DNA of 64,000 nucleotides. Origin: Caulobacter sp. GTDB lineage: Bacteria; Pseudomonadota; Alphaproteobacteria; Caulobacterales; Caulobacteraceae. The notes below the pieces were generated by a model. It made no database searches and had not been told where the DNA came from. It saw nothing but the letters and a program-made list of their open reading frames with translations. A program made the position numbers and the translations under genes. Positions 27,013-37,338 of this stretch are shown one piece after another (the first letter of the stretch is position 1; each line of letters begins with the position of its first letter). The DNA is taken from assembly GCA_028291055.1 (NCBI GenBank), contig JAQGIP010000136.1, forward strand, positions 39,624-103,623, written 5' to 3'.

Positions 27013-27714
27013 ATGGACCCGACGATGTTGCAGCCATTCGGGGATGAGATCTGGCTGGCCGACGGCCCGATCACGGCGGTGGCCGGCTTCCGCTATCCGA
27101 CCCGCATGGCGGTGATCCGGCTGTCCGGCGGGCGGCTGTTCGTCTGGTCGCCGGTGACGTTGTCGGACGCGTTGCGGGGGGAGGTCGAGGCGCTGGGCGA
27201 GGTGCGCTATCTGATCGCGCCCAATTCGTTGCACCACCTGTTCCTGGCCGACTGGCAGCGGGCCTTTCCGCAGGCCAAGACCTATGCGCCGCCGGGGCTG
27301 CGCACGCGGCGCAAGGACCTGAACTTCGACGGCGACCTGGACGACGCGCCGCCGCAGGACTGGGCGGCGGAGATCGACCAGGTGGCGGTGCGGGGCAATC
27401 TGATCACCACCGAGGTGGTCTTCTTCCATCGCAAGAGCGGCACGGCGCTGTTCACTGACCTGATCCAGCATTTCGGGCCGGGCTGGTTCAGCGGCTGGCG
27501 CGCGGTGGTGGCCCGGCTGGACCTGATGGTGGGGCCGGCGCCCCAGGTGCCGCGCAAGTTCCGCAACGCCTTCGTGGACCGGCGCGCCGCGCGGGCCGCG
27601 ATCCAGCGCATCGCGGCCTGGCCTTCGCGGAAGGTGGTGATGGCCCATGCGCCGCCGGTCGAGCGCGACGGACAGGCGTTCGTGGCGCGCACGTTTGGGT
27701 GGCTGTTGGGGTAG
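27013..27714 (+). CDS. DUF4336 protein (metallo-hydrolase-like fold)
   Basis: 233 residues matching DUF4336: MLQPFGDEIWLADGPITAV, RMAVIRLSGGRLFVWSPV, YLIAPNSLHHLFLADW, AKTYAPPGLRTRRKDL, and a C-terminal RKVVMAHAPPVERDG. The fold resembles the metallo-beta-lactamase superfamily, but the usual HxHxDH motif is not intact; SLHHLFLADW is the corresponding position. No signal peptide is present. The 234 bases upstream hold no feature I can identify, and a palindromic repeat follows the gene. The function is unknown. Confidence 0.8.
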   Translation: MDPTMLQPFGDEIWLADGPITAVAGFRYPTRMAVIRLSGGRLFVWSPVTLSDALRGEVEALGEVRYLIAPNSLHHLFLADWQRAFPQAKTYAPPGLRTRRKDLNFDGDLDDAPPQDWAAEIDQVAVRGNLITTEVVFFHRKSGTALFTDLIQHFGPGWFSGWRAVVARLDLMVGPAPQVPRKFRNAFVDRRAARAAIQRIAAWPSRKVVMAHAPPVERDGQAFVARTFGWLLG

Positions 27715-27726
27715 CGCGGCCCAAAG

Positions 27727-27968
27727 CCCCCTCCCCACAGGCGCGCTCAGCGCCGTTGGGGGGTGTCGGCGTCAGCCGACGGAGGGGGGCCAGGTGCGCC
27801 GGCGTATCCGCCGTCCAATGGTTTGCGGTAGATCGAACGCTTCAGCAGAGTCAGCGGGCGGCACGCCCCCCTCCGACCCCCTGACGGGGGCCACCTCCCC
27901 CCAACGACGCGCGCGAGCGCGTCTGTGGGGAGGGGAATAGACGCGCGCGAGCGCGTCTGTGGGGAGGG
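27727..27968. repeat. long imperfect palindrome with a duplicated arm
   Basis: A left arm beginning CCCCCTCCCCACAG at 27727 faces an inverted right arm ending at 27934. The last 28 bases of the right arm (core ACGCGCGCGAGCGCGTCTGT) are repeated exactly at 27941-27968, 34 bases on. An inner CCCCCTCCG/CGGAGGGGG pair lies within. The element fills the gap between two convergent genes and may terminate both. Confidence 0.75.
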
Positions 27969-27979
27969 CCTAGAAGGTC

Positions 27980-29371
<1,392 letters not shown>

Positions 29372-29434
29372 GGGCGGAGCTCCTCTTGAGTGTGTGGCGC
29401 GCGGTATAGCGCCGGGGGGGAGTTCTCGCAATAA

Positions 29435-29458
29435 GGATATAAAGATGTCTTTATGTCC
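29435..29458. promoter_or_regulatory. SahR-like palindrome upstream of ahcY
   Basis: ATAAAGATGTCTTTAT at 29439-29454 is a perfect palindrome apart from the central two bases, and it extends to 24 bases (29435-29458) with one mismatched pair. It lies 64-87 bases upstream of the ahcY start. Operators of the ArsR-type regulator SahR, which controls ahcY and methionine genes in many proteobacteria, have a similar AAAGATNTCTTT core as I recall it. No sahR gene is in the window. Confidence 0.7.
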
Positions 29459-29460
29459 GC

Positions 29461-29706
29461 CCTTCCCTCACCCGTCTGGGGAGGGACAGTCGTCCGTAGG
29501 ACCGGCAGGGTGGGGCAGGTGGATATGCGACACGCCACGACCGAAGGTGAAGCGCCTGTTGATGGCGCGCTGTGCCTCGTTGCCGAGTCAGAATCGGGTC
29601 TCAGACCCGCACGAAGGGGTGCATACTCTTCGGGCGTCGCGGCCGCATAATCACTTGCCCCACCCTGGCGACTGCGTCGCCTGTCCCTCCCCAGACGGGG
29701 AGGGAA
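29461..29706. repeat. palindromic intergenic element, copy 1 of 3
   Basis: The ends carry CCCTCACCCGTCTGGGGAGG and its inverted counterpart (CCCTCCCCAGACGGGGAGGG, ending 29704), with inner inverted segments GGTGGGGCAGGTGGATATGCG and GCATAATCACTTGCCCCACC. It occupies the gap between the M61 peptidase stop and the ahcY promoter. Copies 2 and 3 are at 34239 and 39989. It has no coding content. Confidence 0.85.
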
Positions 29707-29712
29707 GATGTG

Positions 29713-31452
29713 CTAGACGCCGCTCATGCTCTTCACGCAGGCCGCGCGTTTCGCGTCGTCCATAGGAACCAGCGTCACGGTCTGGAGGGTCACCACGCCC
29801 TTGCCGACGGGCATGAATTTGAACACCTGCTCCTTGCCGTCGATGAGGATGCGCAGGCCGTATTCGACGCGGGAGTCGCCGGGCGCGCCGAACTCGCGCT
29901 TGACGATCTTCATGCCGTTGCGCAGGCCGGCGGCGTGGGCGGGGGTGTCGTCGCGCAGGCCGGTGATGACGTTGCCGGCCGCGGTGGTGGCCTGCGCGTC
30001 CCAGCCTCGCTCGAAGCGGGGCATGGTGGCGGTATCGATGACGGCGCAGCCGGCGAACAGGTCGGCCGGCAGCAGGATGGGCCCGCCCTTTTTCACATAG
30101 CGGTCGATGTCGGGGGCGAGATCGCCGCCGCCCTTGGCGGCATAGGCGCCGGGCAGGATGCTGGTGGCGATCAGGGGCGGCGCGCCGGCGGGACGGGCCA
30201 TGGCCTGGTCGCGCATGGCCAGCAGGACGTCGTCGAAGTCGAGCGCGCCGTGGCTCATCGTGCGCAGCCGCTGGTCCCAGAGGAAGGCCAGGAAGAGGCC
30301 GCGCTGGTAGGGCAGTTTCTCGGTGGGCTGATTGTTCCAGAAGTCGGCGACGATGACGCTGTTGGGCGCCTCGCGCACGGGGCTCTGGCTATAGGCGCTC
30401 AGGGTCCGGTTCAGCTCCTCGGTGAAGTCCTCCAGCGACCAGACGCCCGAACGCAGCAGGGTGCGGTAGGCGTAGAAGTCGGTGAAGCCCTCCGACAGCC
30501 AGTAGTCGGTCTCTTCGTGCTCGGCGGGCATGGAGCCGATGCGGCGCGGGATCCAGGTGTGGATGTTCTCATGGGCCACCACATAGCGCAGGGCCGCGCC
30601 GTCGGCGTTGGTGGTGGCGTAGAGGGCGAAGGCGTCGGTGCGGCCGCTGCCGCCGATGGAGGTGACGGTGTCGCTGCCCCCCGCCACGGGGATCAGGGTG
30701 ACCAGATAGGGGTCGTGGATGTCGTTCCAGAAGCCGCGCTGGCCGCCGACGATCTTCACGGTGAGGTCGGCGAAGGCGGCTTCGTTGAACTTCCAGGCGC
30801 CGCGCATGGCCACGCGGATCACGCTGCCGGCCACGGTGCGGGTCTGGACGGTGACGTCGGCGCCACCCAGGGTGATGCTTTCGATGATGTCGCCCACGGC
30901 CATGGGGCGGCCCATGGCGCCATGCTCCAGGTCCGACGCCTTCTGCCAGGCCTTGGGGAAGCCCGCGCCCCAGCTGAAGCGGGCCGGGCGGGCGTCGTCG
31001 CCGTGGGGGGAGGCGAAGACGCTCTCGCCGTGGAATTCGAACCAGGTGGGCCGCACCACGGTCTTGAAGGGATTGCCGCCGGTGAAGCCCGGGTCGGCGT
31101 CATAGCCGGAGACGACGCGGTAGGTGACGTGGAGAGGGGCATTGGGGCGCGACTTGACGATGCGCGCTTGCGGGCCGTCCTCGGCGACGGAGACGGCGCC
31201 GTCGATCTTCAGGTCACGCAGGGTTTTCCAATAGTCCTTTTCCGAGGCCCAGTGGTCGGGCAGGTCCAGGCGCGTCTCGCCGTCGGGGTCGGCGGTGAAG
31301 CGGATGTCGACCTTCAGCGCGGTAAGCCTGCCGTGATCGAACTGGGGCGAGAGGCGGTAGGCGACGGCGTGGTCCGGCGCGGCCGGCGCGCCGGCGGCGG
31401 AGCCGAGCAGGCCGGCGAAAAGGACGGCGGCAAACGGGAGAAGCGACTTCAT
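29713..31452 (-). CDS. M61-family metallopeptidase (glycyl aminopeptidase type)
   Basis: 579 residues with a Sec signal MKSLLPFAAVLFAGLLGSAA ending near APAAP, so periplasmic. The zinc motif VVAHENIHTW gives HExxH at about 294-298, with the third ligand Glu near 321 in DYWLSEGFTDFYAY. The C-terminal part contains a PDZ-like segment (VITGLRDDTPAHAAGLRNGM). M61 enzymes remove N-terminal Gly or Ala from peptides. It lies alone between the CYTH-CHAD gene and a palindromic repeat that may act as terminator. Confidence 0.88.
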   Translation of the reverse strand: MKSLLPFAAVLFAGLLGSAAGAPAAPDHAVAYRLSPQFDHGRLTALKVDIRFTADPDGETRLDLPDHWASEKDYWKTLRDLKIDGAVSVAEDGPQARIVKSRPNAPLHVTYRVVSGYDADPGFTGGNPFKTVVRPTWFEFHGESVFASPHGDDARPARFSWGAGFPKAWQKASDLEHGAMGRPMAVGDIIESITLGGADVTVQTRTVAGSVIRVAMRGAWKFNEAAFADLTVKIVGGQRGFWNDIHDPYLVTLIPVAGGSDTVTSIGGSGRTDAFALYATTNADGAALRYVVAHENIHTWIPRRIGSMPAEHEETDYWLSEGFTDFYAYRTLLRSGVWSLEDFTEELNRTLSAYSQSPVREAPNSVIVADFWNNQPTEKLPYQRGLFLAFLWDQRLRTMSHGALDFDDVLLAMRDQAMARPAGAPPLIATSILPGAYAAKGGGDLAPDIDRYVKKGGPILLPADLFAGCAVIDTATMPRFERGWDAQATTAAGNVITGLRDDTPAHAAGLRNGMKIVKREFGAPGDSRVEYGLRILIDGKEQVFKFMPVGKGVVTLQTVTLVPMDDAKRAACVKSMSGV

Positions 31453-31542
31453 CGAACCCTCAGGCGGCGGGAAAACCAGGGCCTGCCGGTTCGCATGGGC
31501 GGGGCGTGGAGGCCAGTTACATATGGTTCAGCTTCCCCCGGC

Positions 31543-33051
31543 TCAGGTCCAGAAGGGGTCGGCGTCCTCCAGGGCGTCGTAGGCGTCTTCGGCGGCGTCG
31601 AGGAGGTCGGGTTCTCGTACCCCTGCGGCGCCGACGATCTCGCCGGCGGCGAAGGCGGCTTCGTTCTGGCCGGCGCGGGCGCCGGTGCGCACCAGGGAGG
31701 CGGCCAGCAGGCCGCCGGCGGCCAGGTCGTTCAAGGTCCCCAGCGCCTCCTGCAGGCCGCGCACGGCGCCGATGAAGCGCCGGGCCCGCTTTTTATGGCC
31801 ATAGAGGGCGGCGAAGGCGTCGGCGTCGTAGCGCAGTTTCTTGACCGCGATGCGCAGCTTGTGGCGGTCGGGCGGGGTCAGCGTGCGCAGATCGGCGCCG
31901 CGCTTGAGGATCTTTTTCAGGCGCCGGTCCATGACCTGGGCGGCGAAGACGTCCACGGGCCGGTCGCGGTCGGGCGAGCCGGCGCCGCGCAGCCAGGGGC
32001 CGGCCTCGAGCCAGGCGGCGGTTTCCAGCAGCAGGGTGCGGTAGCGCCCGGAGGCCAGGGCCTCGCGGGCCGCGGCATAGGCCTTGGCGCGGGCCGATTG
32101 CAGCCGCGCCAGCAGGGCGGCCTGGGCGTCGGGATCGAGGGCGGCGCGGCCGGTCTCGAAGGTTTCGGCGATGAAGACGTCGAGGTCGCGGGCGCGGTCC
32201 ATGACACCGCTCAGCCATTTGAGCTCGGTCTTCACCCCACCGCGGCGGCCGTCGGCGCTCACGGGGCGGAAGCTGGACAGGGCGCTGCGCAGGCGGCGCA
32301 GGCCGACGCGCAGGCGGTGCACGGCCTCGGCGTCGTCGCGGGCGGCCAGGACCTCGCCGGCCAGGCCGGCCTGGGTGAGCGCCGCATGGGCGATGGCGCG
32401 GAAGGCCTCGCCCGCGCTCTGGTCGGGCCTGAGGCCATCGAGGCGCTCATGGCGCGCGCCCTCGCCGTCGGCCAGGGAAAAGCCCCGGTCGGCCTTGCTG
32501 GTAAAGCCCAGGGTGAGCGGCGCGACCTTGGCCAGGCGCCGGGCCAGGACGAAGAGGTCGGCCACCTCGCCGCGGACCAGTTCCAGCTCCAGCTCGCGGA
32601 TCGGGGAGTGGCGGCCCTCGGCCTCGGCCTCGCCCTCGTCGAGGCTGATCTCGATGCGCGAGCCGCCCTCGTCGACCTCGCGGGTGCGGCGCAGGACGCG
32701 GATGGCGAAGGCGGGCGCGATCAGGGAACCGTTGACGATGGCCGCGGCGGGGGTCGCGGCCAGGGCCTGGCGGTCGATGGCGAAGCCCCTGGCGGCGGTT
32801 TCCCATTCGCCGCGCGCGAAGCCGCCGCCGTCGCCGGCGTCGCCCGGGCCCTTGATGGTCTGGGTGAAGGCCTTGCCCTTCTGGCGCACGCGCAGGGCGA
32901 AGCCGGCCTTGCGCAGGTCTCGCCCGGCGCTGTCGTAGTAGATGGCGGTGAGGGTCTTGCCCTTGGTCCTGGCCAGCTTCAGGGCGTCGGCGAGGGCCTG
33001 GGCCCCCGCGTCCCCGACGGTGAACTTCAGTTCGATCTCACGGTTCGACAC
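31543..33051 (-). CDS. CYTH-CHAD domain protein (inorganic triphosphatase type)
   Basis: GTG 33051 gives 502 residues. Residues 1-200 are a CYTH domain: the diagnostic NREIELKFTV (ExExK) at the start, then LTAIYYDSAGRDLRKAGFALRVRQ and SRIEISLDEGEAEA, with the acidic and basic residues that line the triphosphate tunnel. Residues about 220-500 are a CHAD domain, with AVHRLRVGLRRLRSALSSF, DVFIAETFET and LRIAVKKLRYDADAFAALY carrying conserved histidines and basic residues. CYTH proteins of this type hydrolyse triphosphate, and CHAD domains bind polyphosphate. The gene is divergent from bioB. Confidence 0.9.
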   Translation of the reverse strand: MSNREIELKFTVGDAGAQALADALKLARTKGKTLTAIYYDSAGRDLRKAGFALRVRQKGKAFTQTIKGPGDAGDGGGFARGEWETAARGFAIDRQALAATPAAAIVNGSLIAPAFAIRVLRRTREVDEGGSRIEISLDEGEAEAEGRHSPIRELELELVRGEVADLFVLARRLAKVAPLTLGFTSKADRGFSLADGEGARHERLDGLRPDQSAGEAFRAIAHAALTQAGLAGEVLAARDDAEAVHRLRVGLRRLRSALSSFRPVSADGRRGGVKTELKWLSGVMDRARDLDVFIAETFETGRAALDPDAQAALLARLQSARAKAYAAAREALASGRYRTLLLETAAWLEAGPWLRGAGSPDRDRPVDVFAAQVMDRRLKKILKRGADLRTLTPPDRHKLRIAVKKLRYDADAFAALYGHKKRARRFIGAVRGLQEALGTLNDLAAGGLLAASLVRTGARAGQNEAAFAAGEIVGAAGVREPDLLDAAEDAYDALEDADPFWT

Positions 33052-33232
33052 GGATCGGACCCTGGCGTTCTGGGAGCAGAGGGACGGCGGTTGGCGACGA
33101 CTAGCCCGCCCGGAGCCGACGGGCAACGCGGATCGCGCTCAAAGCGAGGATGAGACCTGCCGTTGCGTTCGGGCTTGGCCGTAGGCGCCCGCACTGGTAC
33201 CGAGGCGGCGATCCTCTCCCCAGGAGACCGCC

Positions 33233-34237
33233 ATGAACGCCCCCACCCAATTTCCTCCGGCCATGCCCGCCTTCGCCGAGCCGCGTCACGACTGGACGCT
33301 GGAGGAGGTCGAAGCGCTGTTCGCCCTGCCCTTCGCGGAGCTGGTGTTCCGGGCGGCCGACACCCACCGGCAATGGTTCGACCCTACCGAGGTGCAGCTG
33401 TCGCAGCTGTTGTCGGTGAAGACCGGCGGCTGTGCGGAGAACTGCGGCTATTGCAGCCAGTCCTCGCATTTCGATACCGGGTTGAAGGCGTCGAAGCTGA
33501 TGGAGGCTGCCGATGTGATCGCCGACGCGCAGGCGGCCAAGGACGGCGGCGCGCAGCGGTTTTGCATGGGCGCGGCGTGGCGCGACCTGAAGGACCGCGA
33601 CCTGCCCAAGGTGGCGGCGATGATTTCGGGCGTGAAGGCGCTCGGCCTGGAGACCTGCGCGACGCTGGGCATGCTGACCGCGGACCAGGCCGTGGCGCTG
33701 AAGGCGGCGGGGCTGGACTACTACAATCACAACCTGGACACCGGGCCGGAATATTACGAGCAGGTGGTGACCACGCGGACCTATCAGGACCGGCTGGATA
33801 CGCTGGGCCATGTGCGCGACGCGGGCATGAGCACCTGCTGCGGCGGCATCGTGGGCATGGGCGAGACGCGGCGCGACCGCGCCTCGCTGCTGCATCAGTT
33901 GGGGACCTTGCCGGAGCATCCCGACAGCCTGCCGGTCAATGCGCTGGTGCCGATCGGGGGCACGCCGCTGGGCGACAAGGTGAAGGCCGAGGGTGAGTTG
34001 GACGGGCTGGAATTCGTGCGCACGGTGGCCGTGGCGCGGCTGGTGTGTCCGAAGTCGATGGTGCGCATCGCGGCCGGGCGCGAGGCCATGAGCCGCGAGC
34101 TGCAGGCGCTGTGCTTCCTGGCGGGGGCGAATTCGATCTTCGTGGGCGCGCAGCTGCTGACGACGCCGTTGCCCGGGCAGGGCAAGGATGCGGCGTTGAT
34201 GGCGGATCTGGGGATGAAGGCGATGGGGGCGGCATAG
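33233..34237 (+). CDS. bioB: biotin synthase BioB
   Basis: 334 residues with an AGGAG site upstream of ATG 33233. The radical-SAM cluster motif [13 protein letters not shown] has Cys at about 67, 71 and 74. Other marks are [42 protein letters not shown] (cysteines of the sacrificial 2Fe-2S site) and [14 protein letters not shown]. It inserts sulfur into dethiobiotin. No other bio genes are nearby, so the pathway is split in this genome. Confidence 0.97.
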   Translation: MNAPTQFPPAMPAFAEPRHDWTLEEVEALFALPFAELVFRAADTHRQWFDPTEVQLSQLLSVKTGGCAENCGYCSQSSHFDTGLKASKLMEAADVIADAQAAKDGGAQRFCMGAAWRDLKDRDLPKVAAMISGVKALGLETCATLGMLTADQAVALKAAGLDYYNHNLDTGPEYYEQVVTTRTYQDRLDTLGHVRDAGMSTCCGGIVGMGETRRDRASLLHQLGTLPEHPDSLPVNALVPIGGTPLGDKVKAEGELDGLEFVRTVAVARLVCPKSMVRIAAGREAMSRELQALCFLAGANSIFVGAQLLTTPLPGQGKDAALMADLGMKAMGAA

Positions 34238-34238
34238 C

Positions 34239-34513
34239 CCCTTCCCTCCCCGTCTGGGGAGGGACAGACGACGAAGTCGTCAGGGTGGGGCAGGTGATTA
34301 TGCGTCCACCACGCTCCGTGGGTAGGCGCCCCTCAATGCAGGGCGGGGCCTAATTCCGACTCAGAACGGGCACAGCCCTTCACCAGCGGGCGCTTCGCCT
34401 TTGGGGGTGGGGAGCCGCATATCCACTTGCCCCACCCTCGCGGCCCAAAATCCTGCTTGCGCGGCCAGCGGCCGCGCGGGGCCGCGTGTCCCTCCCCAGA
34501 CGGGGAGGGAAGA
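34239..34513. repeat. palindromic intergenic element, copy 2 of 3
   Basis: It starts with CCCTCCCCGTCTGGGGAGGG and ends with CCCTCCCCAGACGGGGAGGG, each itself an 8-bp hairpin and each the reverse complement of the other. Inner inverted segments GGTGGGGCAGGTGATTATGCG and GCATATCCACTTGCCCCACC match the other copies. It fills the gap between convergent bioB and the HPr gene, whose stop follows within three bases. Confidence 0.88.
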
Positions 34514-34515
34514 GG

Positions 34516-34791
34516 TCAGCGCTCTTCGTCGAACCGGTTCTCGATCAGCTCGCACAGCGCCGTGACGGCTTCCTCCGCCTGATCCCCTTCAGCGGAAACC
34601 TCCACCGTCGAGCCGATGCCGGCGGCCAGCATCATCAGGCCCATGATCGAGCGGGCGTCGACCTCATGGCCGTCCTTGGCGACCATCACCTCGGCGTCGA
34701 AGGTCATGGCCAGCTTGGCGAACTTGGCCGAGGCGCGGGCGTGCAGGCCCCGCTCGTTGACGATCTCGGCAGTCCGACGCGCGGCCGCCAC
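34516..34791 (-). CDS. ptsH: HPr-family phosphocarrier protein (nitrogen-type PTS)
   Basis: GTG 34791 overlaps the last base of the EIIA stop and gives 91 residues; a longer reading would run back into EIIA. The active-site motif ERGLHARASAKFAK has the phospho-acceptor His near residue 17, and DARSIMGLMMLAAG carries the regulatory Ser near residue 48, the target of HprK. This is a NPr/HPr of the regulatory PTS that passes phosphate to EIIA proteins without sugar transport. Enzyme I is not in the window. Confidence 0.93.
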   Translation of the reverse strand: MAAARRTAEIVNERGLHARASAKFAKLAMTFDAEVMVAKDGHEVDARSIMGLMMLAAGIGSTVEVSAEGDQAEEAVTALCELIENRFDEER

Positions 34792-35195
34792 TATTTCTCG
34801 CCCGCCAGCACGTAGGAGGCGACGGAGATGTATTTCCGGCCGGCGTCCTGGGCGTGGTGCACGCACGATTCGAGGGGCTCGCGGGTGCGGATCGAGGCCA
34901 GCTTGATCAGCATGGGCAGGTTCAAGCCCGCGATCACCTCGGCGCGGGTCTGTTCCATGACCGAGATGGCCAGGTTGGAAGGCGTGCCGCCGAACATGTC
35001 GGTCAGCAGGATGACCCCGCCGCCCGAATCGACCTCGGCGCAGGCGCGCAGGATGTCGGCGCGGCGCTTTTCCATATCGTCGTCAGGCCCGATGCAGATC
35101 GGGCGCACGGCTGTCTGCGGACCGACCACATGCTCCATGGCGAAGACAAACTCCTCCGCCAAGCGCCCGTGCGTCACGATCACGAGCCCGATCAT
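34791..35195 (-). CDS. PTS EIIA component of the mannose family (ManX-like)
   Basis: 134 residues: MIGLVIVTHGRLAEEF with the phospho-acceptor His at residue 9, then GGGVILLTDMFGGTPSNLAI and VIAGLNLPMLIKLAS, the standard EIIA-Man pattern. There are no EIIB, EIIC or EIID genes here, so it is regulatory. In alphaproteobacteria this EIIA is encoded with HPr and HprK beside chvGI, as here, and is thought to signal carbon or nitrogen status. Translation of HPr is coupled to its stop codon. Confidence 0.93.
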   Translation of the reverse strand: MIGLVIVTHGRLAEEFVFAMEHVVGPQTAVRPICIGPDDDMEKRRADILRACAEVDSGGGVILLTDMFGGTPSNLAISVMEQTRAEVIAGLNLPMLIKLASIRTREPLESCVHHAQDAGRKYISVASYVLAGEK

Positions 35196-35228
35196 GCCCG
35201 ATCTCTCAAAAAGGATCCCCTAGCCAGG

Positions 35229-35264
35229 GCGCGGCCTCTTCTTGCGTCAAGAAGGGGGCCGCGC
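35229..35264 (-). terminator. hairpin between hprK and the EIIA gene
   Basis: GCGCGGCC at 35229-35236 pairs with 35257-35264, and TTCTTG at 35239-35244 pairs with 35248-35253, giving an extended stem with a small internal loop. It sits in the 89-base gap between the hprK stop and the EIIA start, so it may reduce read-through from the chvI-chvG-hprK unit into the PTS genes. There is no strong T run. Confidence 0.5.
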
Positions 35265-35284
35265 GGGCGGACTTGATACGCCCC

Positions 35285-35719
35285 TTAGGCGCCCGCTCCA
35301 AGATACTCAAGGGCGAGACGCAATTTCGCGGGGGCGGCGGGCTCCAAAGGCCACAGGCGCCGCAGGGGAAGGCGGCAGCCCAGCAGGTCGAGCGATTCGG
35401 GGTCGGGGTAGCGTTCGACCGCCTCGGGGCCCTGCGCGCAGGCGATGACCAGGCCGATGCGGGCCAGGGGGATGGCGGGGGCGGGCAGGACGCCCAGGCC
35501 GCGAAGCTCGATCAGGCCGGCCAGGATGTCGGGGGCGCGGCCGTAGAGGGCGCCGCCGGAGACCCAGATCAGGGTGCGGTCGTCGGCCACCAGGCTGAAC
35601 CCCGCCGCGAGGCAGCGCAGGGCCAGGTCGCTCTTGCCCGCGCCGGAGGGGCCCTCGATGAGGACGCCGCGCCAGTGGCCCTTCAGCCGCAGGGCGACCA
35701 GGCCGGCGTGGCGTATCAC
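35285..35719 (-). CDS. hprK: HPr kinase/phosphorylase, short alphaproteobacterial form
   Basis: 144 residues, about half the Firmicute length because the N-terminal domain is absent, as usual for alphaproteobacteria. Walker A is IEGPSGAGKSDLALRCL (about 23-31), followed by FSLVADDRTLIW and the HPrK-type segment IELRGLGVLPAPAI. It phosphorylates HPr on serine. Its start overlaps the chvG stop by four bases, so it is translated with the chvI-chvG unit. Confidence 0.93.
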   Translation of the reverse strand: MIRHAGLVALRLKGHWRGVLIEGPSGAGKSDLALRCLAAGFSLVADDRTLIWVSGGALYGRAPDILAGLIELRGLGVLPAPAIPLARIGLVIACAQGPEAVERYPDPESLDLLGCRLPLRRLWPLEPAAPAKLRLALEYLGAGA

Positions 35720-37338
35720 CCCTGGACCTCGGGCAGGGTGACGGTGAAGCGCGCGCCCCCCCCTCCCCCGCCCTGGCCGGAGAGGTTCTCCGCGCCGATG
35801 ACGCCGCCGTGGGCCTCGACGATCTGGCGCGCGATGGACAGGCCCAGGCCCGAGTTGCCGCCGAAGGCCGCGCCCTTGGGGCGGGAGGTGTAGAAGCGCT
35901 GGAAGATGGTCTCCAGGTTTTCGGGCGGGATGCCCGGGCCTTCGTCCTCGACGGTGACCACCACCTGGCCCCGGGCGCGGGCGATGCCGACGCGCACGCC
36001 GCCGCCTTCCGGGCTGAAGGAGCGGGCGTTGTCGATCAGGTTGCGGAACACCTGGCCCAGCGGCCCCTCGCGGCCTGAGACCATGACGGGCTGGCCGCCG
36101 GTCTGGTCGGTGAGGGTGACCGACGCCGCGCCCTGACGGCCGGGGGTCTCATAGAGGGAGGCGATGTCGGAGAGCAGGCGGGCCACGTCGAGGGGGTGGG
36201 GGTTGTCGCGCGACAGCTCGGCATCCAGCCGCGAGGCGTTGGAGATGTCGGTGACCAGCCGGTCCATGCGCCGCACATCCTGCTTGAGGATGGCCGACAG
36301 CCGGTCGCGGGCCTTGGGGTCCTTGACCAGGTCCAGGGTCTCCAGCGCCGAGGAGATGGAAGTGAGCGGGTTCTTGATCTCGTGGGCCACGTCGGCGGCG
36401 AAGCGTTCGATGGCGTCCATGCGTTCCGACAGGGCGCCGGTCATGGTCTCGAGCGAACGGGTTAGGTCGCCGATCTCGTCGTCGCGCCGGGCGAGGTCGG
36501 GCAGGGAGATGGCGCGGGCGCGCGACAGCCGCACCCGGTCGGCGGCGCGGGCCAGCAGGCGGATCGGCTGAGAAACCAGGCGGGTCAGCAGCAGCGACGA
36601 GATGAGGGTGACGCCCACCGCGATCAGGATGAAGGGGATCAGCGCCATGCGTTCGGCGGTGATGATCTCGTCGACGTCGGAGGCCTCCAGGGTCAGCACG
36701 CCGAGCACGGCCTGGACGCGTTGCAGGGGAATGGAGACGGAGACCACGCGCTCGCCGGTCTCGGTGATGCGCATGCCGGAGACCTTGTGGCCCTCCATGG
36801 CGCCGTGGACCTCGTTCTCCAGGGCCGCGCGGGCCTTGTCGGCGATCTTGCCCTTAGGCTGGCCGTCGTCGGGGCCCATGGAGAAGTTGAAGCCCTCGCC
36901 GTCGCGCTTCTGGGCGGGGGGCAGCAGCTTCCACTCCACCCGGTCGGCGACCACATAGCTGTCGGCCAGCAGGTGACCCTGGGCGTCGAACAGGCGCACC
37001 CGCTGGGAGTGGGGGATGAACAGCAGCTGGATCAGCTGGACGGCGTGATCGACCTCCAGCGCCGGATCGGGCTCGCCGACGGTGGCGGCGCCGTCGATGA
37101 CCTTGCCGATCAGCTCGCCCTGGGTGGTCAGGCTGTCGATGCGCGCGCTGACCAGGCCCTGACGCAGTTCGTTGAGCAGCAGGGCGCCGCCCACCAGGAT
37201 GGCGAGGCCCACCAGGTTCAGCGCGATGATCAGCCGGCCGAGACGCGAGCCCACCGGCCAGCGCCAACGCCGCTTGGGCGCGGGCCGGGCCGGCTGAGCC
37301 ACCGTCTCAGGACTCGCGGTAGCGGTAGCCGACGCCAT
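35716..37338 (-). CDS. chvG: ChvG/ExoS-type sensor histidine kinase
   Basis: 540 residues. After a basic N-terminus, helix 1 is about 35-55 ([20 protein letters not shown]) and helix 2 about 232-252 ([19 protein letters not shown]), enclosing a periplasmic sensor domain of about 175 residues. A HAMP segment follows ([16 protein letters not shown]). The H-box [19 protein letters not shown] puts His near 319. The ATPase domain has [29 protein letters not shown] and [11 protein letters not shown]. ChvG senses envelope stress or acid in alphaproteobacteria. Its start overlaps the chvI end by 32 bases. Confidence 0.95.
   Translation of the reverse strand: MASATATASPETVAQPARPAPKRRWRWPVGSRLGRLIIALNLVGLAILVGGALLLNELRQGLVSARIDSLTTQGELIGKVIDGAATVGEPDPALEVDHAVQLIQLLFIPHSQRVRLFDAQGHLLADSYVVADRVEWKLLPPAQKRDGEGFNFSMGPDDGQPKGKIADKARAALENEVHGAMEGHKVSGMRITETGERVVSVSIPLQRVQAVLGVLTLEASDVDEIITAERMALIPFILIAVGVTLISSLLLTRLVSQPIRLLARAADRVRLSRARAISLPDLARRDDEIGDLTRSLETMTGALSERMDAIERFAADVAHEIKNPLTSISSALETLDLVKDPKARDRLSAILKQDVRRMDRLVTDISNASRLDAELSRDNPHPLDVARLLSDIASLYETPGRQGAASVTLTDQTGGQPVMVSGREGPLGQVFRNLIDNARSFSPEGGGVRVGIARARGQVVVTVEDEGPGIPPENLETIFQRFYTSRPKGAAFGGNSGLGLSIARQIVEAHGGVIGAENLSGQGGGGGGARFTVTLPEVQG

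Noticed and set aside
27727..27968. CRISPR array
   Set aside because: There are only two direct units of 28 bases with a 6-base spacer and they form palindromes; no spacer-like diversity.
29372..29434. SAH riboswitch in the ahcY leader
   Set aside because: The leader is only about 60 bases downstream of the palindrome and I could not fold a structure with the conserved riboswitch core.
29572..33153. 1193-residue plus-strand frame over the M61 and CYTH-CHAD genes
   Set aside because: Antisense shadow; both minus-strand genes have intact catalytic motifs.
34239..34513. rho-independent terminator only
   Set aside because: The arms alone could terminate transcription, but the 275-base conserved structure with three copies indicates a repeat family, so it is listed as a repeat.
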